Assembly (NCBI RefSeq): GCF_004364775.1
Contig: NZ_SOAL01000024.1
Span: 1 to 64,000 of the forward strand
Reading direction: 5' to 3'
DNA length: 64,000 nucleotides
Source of the DNA: Comamonas sp. JUb58
GTDB taxonomy: Bacteria; Pseudomonadota; Gammaproteobacteria; Burkholderiales; Burkholderiaceae_C
Part shown: positions 1 through 8,576 of the stretch, one piece after another
Layout: each line of letters opens with the position of its first letter
How positions within the stretch are numbered: the stretch's first letter is position 1
The notes under the pieces: model-generated
Databases searched by the model: none
Told to the model about the DNA's origin: nothing
What the model saw: only the letters and a program-made list of their open reading frames with translations
Translations under genes and position numbers: made by a program

Positions 1-462
1 ACCGGTGGCTCGGCCGCGGTTGAGAACGCAGCAGCCGTTGCCGACAGCGGCAAGAGCAGCTTTGTGGGCCGCGAAGTGACCAAGAACGACCGCCCCGAGC
101 TGACGGCCGCCAAGATCATCGTCTCCGGTGGTCGCGCGCTGGGCAGCGCCGAGAAGTTCAACGAAGTGATGACCCCGCTGGCCGACAAGCTGGGCGCGGC
201 CATTGGCGCCAGCCGCGCAGCAGTGGACGCGGGCTACGCACCCAACGACCTGCAAGTGGGCCAGACCGGCAAGATCGTCGCGCCTCAGCTGTATGTGGCA
301 GCGGGCATCTCCGGCGCCATCCAGCACTTGGCCGGCATGAAGGACTCCAAGGTGATTGTGGCGATCAACAAGGACGAAGAAGCGCCGATCTTCAGCGTGG
401 CCGACTACGGCCTGGTGGCGGATCTGTTTGAAGCTGTGCCTGAGATGGCCAGCCAGCTGTAA
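1..462 (+). CDS. etfA: Electron transfer flavoprotein alpha subunit, C-terminal part (5' truncated)
   Basis: The reading frame is open from base 1, so the start lies outside the window. The visible 153 residues are the C-terminal FAD domain of EtfA: SGGRALGS, then [11 protein letters not shown], the [10 protein letters not shown] segment, [16 protein letters not shown] and a final [16 protein letters not shown] stretch, all diagnostic of this family. With EtfB it carries electrons from acyl-CoA dehydrogenases to the ETF:ubiquinone oxidoreductase. That fits the acyl-CoA dehydrogenase gene immediately downstream. A strong terminator follows at 551-578, so the etf operon probably ends here. Confidence 0.97.
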   Translation, partial: TGGSAAVENAAAVADSGKSSFVGREVTKNDRPELTAAKIIVSGGRALGSAEKFNEVMTPLADKLGAAIGASRAAVDAGYAPNDLQVGQTGKIVAPQLYVAAGISGAIQHLAGMKDSKVIVAINKDEEAPIFSVADYGLVADLFEAVPEMASQL

Positions 463-550
463 AAAACGTGCCTGCCACCAGCCCACACTGCAACAGCATC
501 CTGCTGAGCTTGGATGTGATGGGCAGCGTGGTGGTAGACAGCCGCATCTG

Positions 551-578
551 AAGGCATCCCTTAGGGGATGCCTTTTTT
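551..578 (+). terminator. Intrinsic terminator after etfA
   Basis: A 10-bp perfect stem (AAGGCATCCC paired with GGGATGCCTT) with a short TTAG loop runs into six T residues. It lies 89 bases after the etfA stop and before the next gene at 633. Confidence 0.92.
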
Positions 579-632
579 GTATGCGCGGCACACCCCCAAA
601 ACCACAAGCAACGATAAGACGAGGAGACAACG

Positions 633-2426
633 ATGAGCTACAAGGCACCAGTCAAGGACATGCTGTTTGCGATGGAGCACCTGGCCCGCATCGACCAGGT
701 GGCACAGATCCCCGGTTTTGAAGAGGCGGGGCTGGAGACGGCACAAGCCGTGCTGGAGGAATGTGCACGCTTCAACGAAGAGGTGGTGGCGCCGCTGAAT
801 GTGGTGGGCGACCTGCAGCCCTCGACCTGGAAGGATGGCCAGGTCAGCACCACGGCAGGATTCAAGGAGGCCTTTGCGCAGTATGTGCAAGGCGGCTGGC
901 AGGGCCTGCAGCACCCGGTGGATGCTGGCGGCCAGGGCTTGCCCAAGACGATTGGTGCAGCCTGTGTGGAGATGCTCAACAGCGCGAACATGAGCTTTGC
1001 GCTCTGCCCCTTGCTGACCGATGGCGCCATCGAGGCCTTGCTGACGGCTGGTAGCGATGCGCTGAAAACGACCTACCTGGACAAGCTGGTCTCCGGCCAG
1101 TGGACCGGCACGATGAACCTGACCGAGCCCCAGGCCGGCTCGGACCTGGCGCTGGTGCGCACGCGCGCGGAACGGCAGGGCGATGGCAGCTACAAGGTGT
1201 TTGGCACCAAGATCTTCATCACCTACGGTGAGCACGACATGGCCGAGAACATCGTGCACCTGGTGCTGGCCCGGGTGGCTGGTGCGCCCGATGGCGTCAA
1301 GGGCATCAGCCTGTTTGTGGTGCCCAAGTTCCTCGTCAATGCCGATGGCACGCTGGGTGCGCGCAACGATGTGCACTGCGTCAGCATCGAGCACAAGCTG
1401 GGCATCAAGGCATCGCCCACCTGCGTGCTGCAATATGGCGACCAGGGCGGTGCCACCGGCTTTTTGGTGGGCGAGGAAAACCGGGGCCTGGAGTACATGT
1501 TCATCATGATGAACGCGGCCCGCTATGCCGTGGGCCTGCAGGGCGTGGCCATTGCCGAGCGCGCCTACCAGCAGGCCGCCGCCTTTGCCAAGGAGCGCGT
1601 GCAAAGCCGCCCGGTCGATGGCAGCGTGGCCGGCAGCGCCACCATCATCCACCACCCCGATGTGCGCCGCATGCTGATGACCATGCGTGCCTACACCGAA
1701 GGCTGCCGCGCGATGGCCTTGACGGCCGCTGCGGCATTCGATGCCGCCCATGCCCATCCTGACGCGCAGGTGCGCCAAGACAACCAGGCCTTCTACGAAT
1801 TCATGGTGCCGCTCATCAAGGGCTACAGCACCGAGATGAGCCAGGAGGTCACCAGCCTGGGCGTGCAGGTGCACGGCGGCATGGGCTTTATCGAGGAGAC
1901 GGGTGCCGCCCAGCATTACCGCGACGCCAAGATCCTGACCATCTACGAAGGCACGACCGCTATCCAGGCCAATGACCTGGTGGGCCGCAAGACCGCGCGC
2001 GATGGCGGCCAGGCCGCGCGTGGCATCGCCAGCCAGATCGAGCAGACGGAGCAGGCCTTGAAGGCCAGCAGCTCAGGCGCAGCCCAGGCTTTTGCACGCG
2101 CGCTGGCGCAGGCGCGGCAGGACTTTCTGGCGGTGGTCGATTACGTGGTGGCTGGCAGCAAGACGGCGCCCAATGATGTGTTCGCGGCCAGCGTGCCGTA
2201 TCTGATGCTGGCGGGCAATCTGGTGGCAGGCTGGCAGATGGGCCGGGCCTTGCTGGCGGCCGAGCAGCAGCTCAGCCAGGGCGCGGCTGACAAGGCTTTC
2301 CTCGAAGCCAAGGTGACAACCGCGCATTTCTATGCCACGCATATTTTGGTAAAAACCTCGGCATTGCGCGAAGAAGTTCTGCACGGTGCGGCCCCGGTGA
2401 TGGCGCTGCCGCAGGACAGTTTCTGA
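633..2426 (+). CDS. Acyl-CoA dehydrogenase, DmdC/long C-terminal-domain type
   Basis: This 597-residue FAD-dependent acyl-CoA dehydrogenase is longer than the usual ~380-residue family because of a C-terminal extension domain. The middle domain is visible in MNLTEPQAGSDLALV (about 165-180), and the catalytic-loop region in MGFIEETGAAQHYRDAKI followed by YEGTTAIQANDL (about 420-450), where the Glu of YEG is the expected base. Close relatives are annotated as 3-methylmercaptopropionyl-CoA dehydrogenase (DmdC), but most homologues in this lineage act on fatty acyl-CoAs, so the substrate is open. The ATG follows GAGGAGACAACG, a good ribosome binding site. It sits next to etfA, its likely electron acceptor. 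Confidence 0.9.
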   Translation: MSYKAPVKDMLFAMEHLARIDQVAQIPGFEEAGLETAQAVLEECARFNEEVVAPLNVVGDLQPSTWKDGQVSTTAGFKEAFAQYVQGGWQGLQHPVDAGGQGLPKTIGAACVEMLNSANMSFALCPLLTDGAIEALLTAGSDALKTTYLDKLVSGQWTGTMNLTEPQAGSDLALVRTRAERQGDGSYKVFGTKIFITYGEHDMAENIVHLVLARVAGAPDGVKGISLFVVPKFLVNADGTLGARNDVHCVSIEHKLGIKASPTCVLQYGDQGGATGFLVGEENRGLEYMFIMMNAARYAVGLQGVAIAERAYQQAAAFAKERVQSRPVDGSVAGSATIIHHPDVRRMLMTMRAYTEGCRAMALTAAAAFDAAHAHPDAQVRQDNQAFYEFMVPLIKGYSTEMSQEVTSLGVQVHGGMGFIEETGAAQHYRDAKILTIYEGTTAIQANDLVGRKTARDGGQAARGIASQIEQTEQALKASSSGAAQAFARALAQARQDFLAVVDYVVAGSKTAPNDVFAASVPYLMLAGNLVAGWQMGRALLAAEQQLSQGAADKAFLEAKVTTAHFYATHILVKTSALREEVLHGAAPVMALPQDSF

Positions 2427-2456
2427 GCGCCATGCCACACATCTGAAGCCCCTCTC

Positions 2457-2474
2457 GCGCCTTGGCCAAGGCGC
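2457..2474. repeat. Perfect 18-bp palindrome in the intergenic gap
   Basis: GCGCCTTGG/CCAAGGCGC is a perfect inverted repeat lying between the acyl-CoA dehydrogenase and the nitronate monooxygenase gene. No T-run follows, so it is not a standard intrinsic terminator. It may be an mRNA-stabilising hairpin or a regulator site. Confidence 0.5.
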
Positions 2475-2533
2475 CTGGGGTCTGCGCCGCCCCCACAGCG
2501 CAGAAGGCTTTTGCCATTTGAAGGAGACCTTGT

Positions 2534-3523
2534 ATGTCCAAGCTTCCCGGTGCGTTGCAGAACGTGCCTTTTCCGGTCATCGGCTCGCCGCTGTTCATCG
2601 TCAGCAACCCACAGCTGCTGATTGCGCAGTGCAAGGCCGGCATCGTCGGCTCCATGCCCGCGCTCAATGCCCGCCCGGCCGAGCAGCTCGATGACTGGCT
2701 GGCCGAAATCACCGAGACCCTGGCCGCACACAACCGCGCCCACCCTGACCAGCCTGCCGCGCCGTTTGCGATCAACCAGATCGTGCACCGGACCAATGAG
2801 CGACTGGAGCATGACATGGCGCTGTGCGAAAAGTACAAGGTGCCCATTTTGATCACCTCGCTGGGTGCGCGTGAGGACGTGTTCCAGGCCGCCCATTCCT
2901 GGGGTGGTGTGGTGATGCACGACATCATCAACAACAGCTTTGCACACAAGGCCATCGACAAGGGCGCCGATGGCCTGATCGCCGTGGCCGCTGGTGCCGG
3001 TGGCCATGCGGGCATCAAGAGCCCGTTTGCGCTGGTGCAGGAAATCCGCGAATGGTTTGACGGCCCGCTGGCCTTGTCTGGCAGCATTGCGCATGGCCGT
3101 GCCGTGCTGGCCGCCCAGGCCATGGGCGCCGACTTTGCCTACATCGGCTCGGCCTTTATCGCCACCGACGAAGCGCGTGCGGTGGAAGAGTACAAGCAGA
3201 TGATCGTCAACTCCAACTCGGACGACATCATCTACAGCAACCTGTTTACCGGCGTGCACGGCAACTACCTGAGCCCCTCGATCCGCGCCGCTGGCATGGA
3301 TCCGGACAATCTGCCGGTCTCCGACCCCAGCTCGATGAGCTTTGGCAAGGACCGCAAGGCCTGGAAAGACATCTGGGGCAGTGGCCAGGGCATTGGCGCC
3401 GTCAAGCAAGTGGTGCCCGCTGCCGAGCTGGTGGCCCGGCTCAAGCGCGAATACTTTGAGGCCCGCGATGCGCTGCTGGCCAGCAGCCCGAGCCGCGCAA
3501 CGGCCCCTGCACAGGCGGCGTAA
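2534..3523 (+). CDS. Nitronate monooxygenase / 2-nitropropane dioxygenase family
   Basis: This 329-residue FMN-dependent TIM-barrel protein begins MSKLPGALQNVPFPVIGSP, typical of the family, in which P-x-I-x-x-P starts the barrel. The phosphate and flavin-binding stretch AVAAGAGGHAGIKSP lies near residue 155, and an AIGSAFIATDE-like segment (read here as YIGSAFIATDE) near 205. Members oxidise alkyl nitronates to carbonyl compounds and nitrite; some act as enoyl reductases. The ATG follows a GAAGGAGACC site. It lies 107 bases after the acyl-CoA dehydrogenase on the same strand and may share its transcript. Confidence 0.9.
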   Translation: MSKLPGALQNVPFPVIGSPLFIVSNPQLLIAQCKAGIVGSMPALNARPAEQLDDWLAEITETLAAHNRAHPDQPAAPFAINQIVHRTNERLEHDMALCEKYKVPILITSLGAREDVFQAAHSWGGVVMHDIINNSFAHKAIDKGADGLIAVAAGAGGHAGIKSPFALVQEIREWFDGPLALSGSIAHGRAVLAAQAMGADFAYIGSAFIATDEARAVEEYKQMIVNSNSDDIIYSNLFTGVHGNYLSPSIRAAGMDPDNLPVSDPSSMSFGKDRKAWKDIWGSGQGIGAVKQVVPAAELVARLKREYFEARDALLASSPSRATAPAQAA

Positions 3524-3609
3524 CGCGCAGATACCAACACCGGCCGCCGGGGCTGAACTTTGGCCCTGCGGCGCTGTCCAACGGCGCTTGACGGCTATGG
3601 TGTGATGCG

Positions 3610-4251
3610 ATGGAGAATCTGTTTTTTGCCCAAGGGCCCGCCCAGCCGCTGCAGCGCCGCCGCTGCCTGCTGTGGGCGGCCGCTGGCTTGGTGGCTGGCG
3701 CAGGCTTTGCGGCCACGGCGGCACAGGCTGCTGATAGCCCACTACCCGCTGGCGCGCGCAGCATCAGCATCAGCCAGGCACAGCTGCAGCAGGCGGTCGC
3801 TGCCAAGTTTCCGCTGGCCCGCTCCTGGCAGGGTATGGTCGTCATCCAGCTGCAAAAGCCCAGTGTGCAATTGCTGGCAGCCAGCAACAGCCTGCGTGCC
3901 GCCTTCGATATCTGGGTGACCGAAAAGCTGATGGGCAACGAATACCCCGGCCAGATGACCCTGGACTTTGGCCTGGCCTTCCAGGATGCCGATGCCAGCA
4001 TCCGCCTGCACAACGTGCATGTGCAGCAGCTGCAGATGCAAGGTGTGCCCGCTGCCTACCAGGGCATGTTCCAGACCTATGCGCCCCGCCTGGCCGAGCA
4101 GGTGCTGCAAGGCCTGCTGGTCTATGAGCTTCCGGCCAGCCAGCGCATGCTGTTGCAAGGCCTGGGCTACACCGTGGAGCGCATGGAAGTGCAGGAGCAA
4201 GGCCTGCGCATTGTGCTGGCGCCCAAGACGGCTGCGGCGCCCACGCGTTAA
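3610..4251 (+). CDS. DUF1439 family exported protein
   Basis: This 213-residue protein has a long N-terminal region with an RRR cluster followed by a hydrophobic stretch (about residues 19-42) ending near AAQAAD, consistent with an exported or membrane-anchored protein. The mature part (SISISQAQLQQAVAAKFP, then LQKPSVQLLAASNSLRA and TLDFGLAFQDADASIRL) resembles the DUF1439/YceB lipid-binding-like family of envelope proteins. No lipobox cysteine is visible, unlike YceB. Its stop codon overlaps that of the convergent gene at 4248-4709 by three bases. Confidence 0.65.
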   Translation: MENLFFAQGPAQPLQRRRCLLWAAAGLVAGAGFAATAAQAADSPLPAGARSISISQAQLQQAVAAKFPLARSWQGMVVIQLQKPSVQLLAASNSLRAAFDIWVTEKLMGNEYPGQMTLDFGLAFQDADASIRLHNVHVQQLQMQGVPAAYQGMFQTYAPRLAEQVLQGLLVYELPASQRMLLQGLGYTVERMEVQEQGLRIVLAPKTAAAPTR

Positions 4252-4709
4252 AACAGGGAATAGGGGTAGTGGGCGGATAAGCCCGGCGCCAGTTGCTCCA
4301 TCAGCGCCAAGGCTTGTGGCGCCAGTTCCAGCCCCTGGTCTTGCGCCGCTTCCAGCTGGGCCATCAGATCGGCCAGCTGCAGCCATTGCCCGGCATCGAT
4401 GCCCAGCGGCTGGGGCAGGGCGTCGGGCCCGGCAGCGTGGTCCAGAAAGGCAACGGTCTGCTGCTGGTCCCGGCTCAGCAGCCAGGCATCGCCAGTGCCC
4501 GAGCAGGCAAACACCCACCAGTCCTGGCCCAGGTTCGCCAAGGGGGCATCGCGCCCCCAGGTTTCTTCGGCGGCGCCCAGGTGGTCTAGCAATACAAAAT
4601 CGCCGGCGATCTCGGTCGTGGGCAGGCCATGGCCGGGCATCAGCGCGGGCCAGGCTGTGCCGGGCCAGAGCCGCTCGGCGATGGCGACCGGGGCTTGCAG
4701 CGCCAGCAT
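4248..4709 (-). CDS. Small protein of unknown function, possible SMI1/KNR4 (SUKH)-like fold
   Basis: I do not recognise this 153-residue acidic protein. Its middle section (WWVFACSGTGDAWLLS, then VAFLDH) has the aromatic, GD-containing beta-strand pattern seen in SMI1/KNR4-type proteins; this is only a resemblance. Its ATG lies one base after the stop codon of the GbsR-type regulator gene (TGAGATG), so the two are translationally coupled. No toxin gene that a SUKH immunity protein would pair with is seen nearby. Confidence 0.6.
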   Translation of the reverse strand: MLALQAPVAIAERLWPGTAWPALMPGHGLPTTEIAGDFVLLDHLGAAEETWGRDAPLANLGQDWWVFACSGTGDAWLLSRDQQQTVAFLDHAAGPDALPQPLGIDAGQWLQLADLMAQLEAAQDQGLELAPQALALMEQLAPGLSAHYPYSLF

Positions 4710-4710
4710 C

Positions 4711-5295
4711 TCAGTCGTTGCCTTCCTTGCGGGCGGGCGATTTGCCGGTCAGGCGGTCCTTGATGGTCAGCACCCGGGTGACGGCGCTGCCCATGCCCAT
4801 CAGCTGCAGGGCGGTGTCGGGGTTGAGGCGCTGCACATCGTCAAACCAGGTCATCAGTTTGTCGATCAGGTCGTACATCTCCTGCATGCGTTGCTGGGCG
4901 TATTGCTCGTCAGCGGAATGGGTTTCCTGCAGCAGGGCGGAGCGCAGCATCGACTGGGTGGGTTCGATCTCACGGCGGCGGCGCTCTTCGGCCAGGGTGC
5001 GAAAGATCTCCCAGACATCAGCCGGCGCTTCGAAGTACTCGCGCCGGTCACCCGGCTGGTGGCGCATATGCACCAGGCGCCAGGATTGCAACTCCTTCAA
5101 GCCCATGCTGACATTGGAGCGCGAGAACGACAGGCCCTCGGCAATCTCGTCGGCATTGATGGGCTGGGGCGACAGAAAGATCAGCGCATAGATCTGGCCC
5201 ACGGTGCGGTTGATGCCCCAGCGGCTACCCATTTCGCCAAAATGTGAGACGAATTGGCGGGTGAGCTCGGGCAGCGGCGTTTGGGCTTGTTTCAT
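4711..5295 (-). CDS. GbsR/MarR family transcriptional regulator
   Basis: This 194-residue winged-helix DNA-binding protein has the GbsR-like opening FVSHFGEMGSRWGINRTVGQ. The helix-turn-helix follows (INADEIAEGLSFSRSNVSMG, about residues 47-66), then a wing (HMRHQPGDRREYFEA). The C-terminal half is a helical dimerisation region. GbsR-type regulators usually repress osmolyte or membrane genes; the ligand here is unknown. It is transcribed away from the acyltransferase gene at 5505 and is coupled to the small gene behind it. Confidence 0.87.
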   Translation of the reverse strand: MKQAQTPLPELTRQFVSHFGEMGSRWGINRTVGQIYALIFLSPQPINADEIAEGLSFSRSNVSMGLKELQSWRLVHMRHQPGDRREYFEAPADVWEIFRTLAEERRRREIEPTQSMLRSALLQETHSADEQYAQQRMQEMYDLIDKLMTWFDDVQRLNPDTALQLMGMGSAVTRVLTIKDRLTGKSPARKEGND

Positions 5296-5504
5296 GGCGC
5301 TGATTATCGGTTTTTTCTGGAAAAGCTGAAACGCCAGGCCGCCATGGCCCGGCGCTTCGCATAACCGCTTTGTAAAGACGGCAGATTTCGGCCTATCAGC
5401 GGGGCCGCCCCGTCAACGGCAGCGGATACAAAGGCGTTACACATGGAGTGGCACTGCGCGCGCGGTGCCACATCCTTGTCAGAACATTGCCGGCCTGCGT
5501 TGCA

Positions 5505-6689
5505 ATGGCTCGCCCATTGTGGAGTAGCTGGCCAGAGACTATCTTGCCTACCACAACAACCCATAACAAACGAAATCTGTGGCTGGACATGACCAAAGGA
5601 GCTTGCTGTGCTGCCATCGTCTGGCACCACCTGGCTTTCTATGGCCCGATGTCGGATGTCGCAGCGCAAGTCACCCCCGGCATCATTGAATGGCTGGCCG
5701 AATATGCGCGCATTGCCGTGCAGATTTTCCTGGTCATGGGCGGCTTTCTGTCGGCAGCCAGCCTGGCACCCCAAGGCGTGGCCCGCTTTGGCAGCCCCCT
5801 GGCCAAGATTGGCCAGCGCGCGCTGCGCCTGCTCGCGCCTTATTCCGTCGCCCTGTTGCTGGCCGTGCTCATCGCAGCGCTGGTGCGGCCCTGGTTTGCC
5901 CATGAATCCGTGCCCGCCGAGCCCACCTGGCAGCAGTTGATCGCCAATGCGCTGATGCTGCAAGACATCAGTGGCGAAGACGCGCTGTCAGCCGGTGTCT
6001 GGTACGTGGCGATTGACTTCCAGCTGTTTGCCGCCGTTACCCTGCTGTTTGCACTGAGCCGCCGCTGGGCCCGCCAGTGGCTGGGCCTGCAGCTGGGCCA
6101 ATGGGTGGTTCTGGCGCTAACGGCCTTGTCGCTGCTGGTGTTCAACCGCCACAGCGAGCTGGACATGTGGTTTGTCTACTTTATCGGCGCCTATGGCATG
6201 GGCATGCTGGCCTACTGGGGTAGCCAAAGCGCCAAGCCCTGGACCTGGACGGCCTGGCTGCTGGCGCTGGGCTTTGTGTCACTGGAAGTGGACTTCCGCC
6301 TGCGCATTGCGGTGGCGCTCTGCGGCGCCGTGGCCCTGCTGTGGCTGATGCGTGTGCCATCGGATGGCCGTCTGGTCGATTGGCTGGGCCGCCAGGCCCC
6401 CGTGCGCTGGCTGCAGTCGCTGGGCCAGATGGGCTACTCGGTGTTTTTGGTGCACTTTTCCATCGTGGTGCTGTGCAACGCGGTGGTCTCGCATGTCTGG
6501 CCGAGCCAGCCCTGGCTGAACTGGCTGGGCATGGGCCTGGCCTTTGCGCTGTCGCTGCTGGCCGGGCGCGCGCTCTACCTGGGTGTCGAGGCGCGTACGC
6601 CCAGCCTGCGTTCGGTGGCCCGCTGGGAGCTGGGCTTGGTCGGTGCCGGCCTGCTGGTCAGCCTGGTCAGCGCACGTCTGTCGATGTAG
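5505..6689 (+). CDS. Acyltransferase 3 family integral membrane protein
   Basis: The conserved part starts at RNLWLDMTKGACCAAIVWHH and continues through about ten hydrophobic segments to the end, the layout of acyltransferase-3 enzymes (OafA/OpgC-like), which O-acylate envelope sugars or lipids. The catalytic His candidate lies in the WHHL motif, and LVHFSIVVL is near the end. The start is uncertain. ATG 5505 has no clear ribosome binding site, and a TTG at 5544, which would begin ten residues before the conserved core, is an alternative. An ATG further upstream at 5448 gives an unlikely N-terminus. Confidence 0.85.
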   Translation: MARPLWSSWPETILPTTTTHNKRNLWLDMTKGACCAAIVWHHLAFYGPMSDVAAQVTPGIIEWLAEYARIAVQIFLVMGGFLSAASLAPQGVARFGSPLAKIGQRALRLLAPYSVALLLAVLIAALVRPWFAHESVPAEPTWQQLIANALMLQDISGEDALSAGVWYVAIDFQLFAAVTLLFALSRRWARQWLGLQLGQWVVLALTALSLLVFNRHSELDMWFVYFIGAYGMGMLAYWGSQSAKPWTWTAWLLALGFVSLEVDFRLRIAVALCGAVALLWLMRVPSDGRLVDWLGRQAPVRWLQSLGQMGYSVFLVHFSIVVLCNAVVSHVWPSQPWLNWLGMGLAFALSLLAGRALYLGVEARTPSLRSVARWELGLVGAGLLVSLVSARLSM

Positions 6690-6705
6690 ATCGGCCCTTG
6701 CCCGC

Positions 6706-7119
6706 TCAGCGGTGCAGATCGCCGGCCCGCTCGGGCTGGTAGCTGATGCCGGTCACGCGCACGGTCATGGTTTTTCCGCCCACTGAAGGCCAGGCCAGTT
6801 CATTGCCAATCGACAGGCCCAGCAGCGCACTGCCTACCGGTGCAAACACCGAAATCTTGCTGCTGGTGTCGTCCAGATCCTTGGGGTAGACGAGGGTCAG
6901 TTGGAACTGCTTGCCCGATTCGGCAATGTCAAAGTTCACCGTGGAGTTCATGGTCACCACATCCGGCGGGATATCGGTTGGCTCCACGATATCGGCACGC
7001 GCAATCTCGGCCTCCAGATCCGCCTTGCCGGGGAAGGCACTCGCCGGCATGGCCTCCAGCAGCGCTTCCAGGCGGTCCACATCCAGGGATGACAGGATGA
7101 GTTGGGGTTTGCGAGACAT
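6706..7119 (-). CDS. rnk: Nucleoside diphosphate kinase regulator (GreA/GreB C-terminal fold)
   Basis: This 137-residue protein has the Rnk layout. A short N-terminal helical domain (SSLDVDRLEALLEAM) is followed by a GreA/B-type C-terminal FKBP-like domain with TMNSTVNF, LTLVYPKDLD, SVFAPVGSALLGLSIG and the closing GISYQPE. Rnk binds RNA polymerase but lacks the GreA coiled coil that reaches the active site, and it influences nucleotide and alginate metabolism in other bacteria. The ATG at 7119 is preceded by GGAGGAAGTTTTC, an excellent ribosome binding site. An upstream in-frame ATG at 7236 lacks one. Confidence 0.92.
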   Translation of the reverse strand: MSRKPQLILSSLDVDRLEALLEAMPASAFPGKADLEAEIARADIVEPTDIPPDVVTMNSTVNFDIAESGKQFQLTLVYPKDLDDTSSKISVFAPVGSALLGLSIGNELAWPSVGGKTMTVRVTGISYQPERAGDLHR

Positions 7120-7248
7120 GAAAACTTCCTCCGGAGTATGTAATCCCCGAATGTAGGCCATGCCCCATTTCGCACCAAAATGGTGCGAATAGCCCTGGGT
7201 TTGGTGGCGCTTGCAGGGTAGATCGAGATGGCGCACAATGCATAGAAA

Positions 7249-7268
7249 TACTGTATATAAAAACAGTT
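7249..7268 (+). promoter_or_regulatory. LexA (SOS) box at the start of the radical SAM gene
   Basis: TACTGTATATAAAAACAGTT contains CTGT-N8-ACAG (7251-7266) with an all-A/T centre, an exact match to the gamma/betaproteobacterial LexA consensus. It ends only three bases before the ATG at 7272, so bound LexA would block the start region completely. The divergent gene rnk starts 130 bases away. Confidence 0.88.
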
Positions 7269-7271
7269 ATC

Positions 7272-8576
7272 ATGACTGCCCGCCATCCCTCCATCCACAT
7301 CGTCAATACCGCCCCGCTGGAAGACCCGCAGGCCCTGCAGCGCTGCGCGGACGGCGTGGATGGGCCCGTGCCAGTGCGCGTGCCGCTGCCCGTGGCCCGC
7401 AAGGGGCGTGGAGCGGTAGGCGCGCCGCGCCACCGTTTTGCCAGCGATGTGCGGGAATGGGCCGACGATGGCTGGACCCCAGCAGCGGCTGAGGTGCCTG
7501 TGGCAGACGATGCGGACCCGTATCTGGAAGAAGGCGCCTGGTGGCAGCAGGACGCCGAGAACCTGCCGACCCAGGTGCATGAGGAGCGGGCGCGCAGCGC
7601 GATCCAGAAAAACGACTCCCCCGATATCTTCTTTGATCACTCGGTCAACCCCTACCGGGGCTGCGAGCATGGCTGCATCTACTGCTATGCCCGGCCGTAC
7701 CACAGCTACCTGAACCTCTCGCCCGGGCTGGATTTTGAAACCCAGCTGTTTGCCAAGACCAATATTGCCCAGGTGCTGAAGGCCGAGATCAGCCGCCCGC
7801 GCTACCAGCCGGCCTCGCTCAATATCGGCTCCGCCACCGATTGCTACCAGCCGATTGAGCGGGAACTGGGCCTGACGCGGCAGCTGATCGAGGTGCTCAG
7901 CGAGGCCGAACACCCGTTCTCACTGATCACCAAGAGCAGCGCGGTGGAGCGCGATATCGACTTGATTGCCGCAGCGGCGCGCAAGAATGCGGCAGCCGTC
8001 TACATCACCATCACCAGCCTGGATCCGCAGCTCACCCGGCTGCTGGAGCCCAGAGCGGCTGCACCGCACCGGCGGCTGCGCACGATACGCCAGCTGACCG
8101 AGGCGGGCATCCCGGTGGGGGTGAGCGTGGCGCCGCATATTCCGTTTTTGACCGAGGACATGGAAGAGGTGCTGGCAGCCGCGCGCGAGGCCGGTGCCAC
8201 CACCGCCTTCTACACCGTGCTGCGCCTGCCCTGGGAGCTCAATGGCGTCTTCCAGCAGTGGCTGCAGGCCCATTACCCGCAGCGCGCCGCCCGGGTGATG
8301 CAGCGGGTGCGCGACCTGCACCAGATCAGCGAGGCCGACCGGCTGCGCGGCAAGAGCTACGACAGCCAGTCCTTCAGCCGCATGAAGGGCCAGGGCCTCT
8401 GGGCCGACCTGGTCCGCCAGCGCTTTGTGCGCGCCTGCGCGCAGCTGGGCTATGGGCGTGAGCGGCAGGAGATGGATTGGCGCGGGTTTGAGGCCTGGCG
8501 CGCCCAGCAGCTGCTGCTGCCGCGGCAAGTGGGCGCCGCGCAGGCGCCACACCCAGGGCAGGGAAACCTGTTTTAG
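7272..8576 (+). CDS. PA0069-family radical SAM protein (SplB-like), SOS-controlled
   Basis: This 434-residue protein contains the radical SAM cluster motif CEHGCIYC near residue 135 (Cys-x3-Cys-x2-Cys), preceded by DHSVNPYRG. The spore-photoproduct-lyase-like regions NIGSATDCYQPIE and FSLITKSS and the C-terminal SYDSQSFSRMKGQG block are all features of the PA0069 family. The reaction is unknown; a role in DNA lesion repair is inferred from similarity to SplB and from the LexA box at the start. ATG 7272 has no ribosome binding site because the operator occupies that position. Translation may be leaderless, or the true start may be a GTG about 30-40 codons downstream. Its stop overlaps the stop of the convergent eptA gene. 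Confidence 0.9.
   Translation: MTARHPSIHIVNTAPLEDPQALQRCADGVDGPVPVRVPLPVARKGRGAVGAPRHRFASDVREWADDGWTPAAAEVPVADDADPYLEEGAWWQQDAENLPTQVHEERARSAIQKNDSPDIFFDHSVNPYRGCEHGCIYCYARPYHSYLNLSPGLDFETQLFAKTNIAQVLKAEISRPRYQPASLNIGSATDCYQPIERELGLTRQLIEVLSEAEHPFSLITKSSAVERDIDLIAAAARKNAAAVYITITSLDPQLTRLLEPRAAAPHRRLRTIRQLTEAGIPVGVSVAPHIPFLTEDMEEVLAAAREAGATTAFYTVLRLPWELNGVFQQWLQAHYPQRAARVMQRVRDLHQISEADRLRGKSYDSQSFSRMKGQGLWADLVRQRFVRACAQLGYGRERQEMDWRGFEAWRAQQLLLPRQVGAAQAPHPGQGNLF

Noticed and set aside
561-1916. Long minus-strand frame opposite the first acyl-CoA dehydrogenase
   Set aside because: It runs antisense to a clearly conserved gene, and its composition is typical of a shadow frame.
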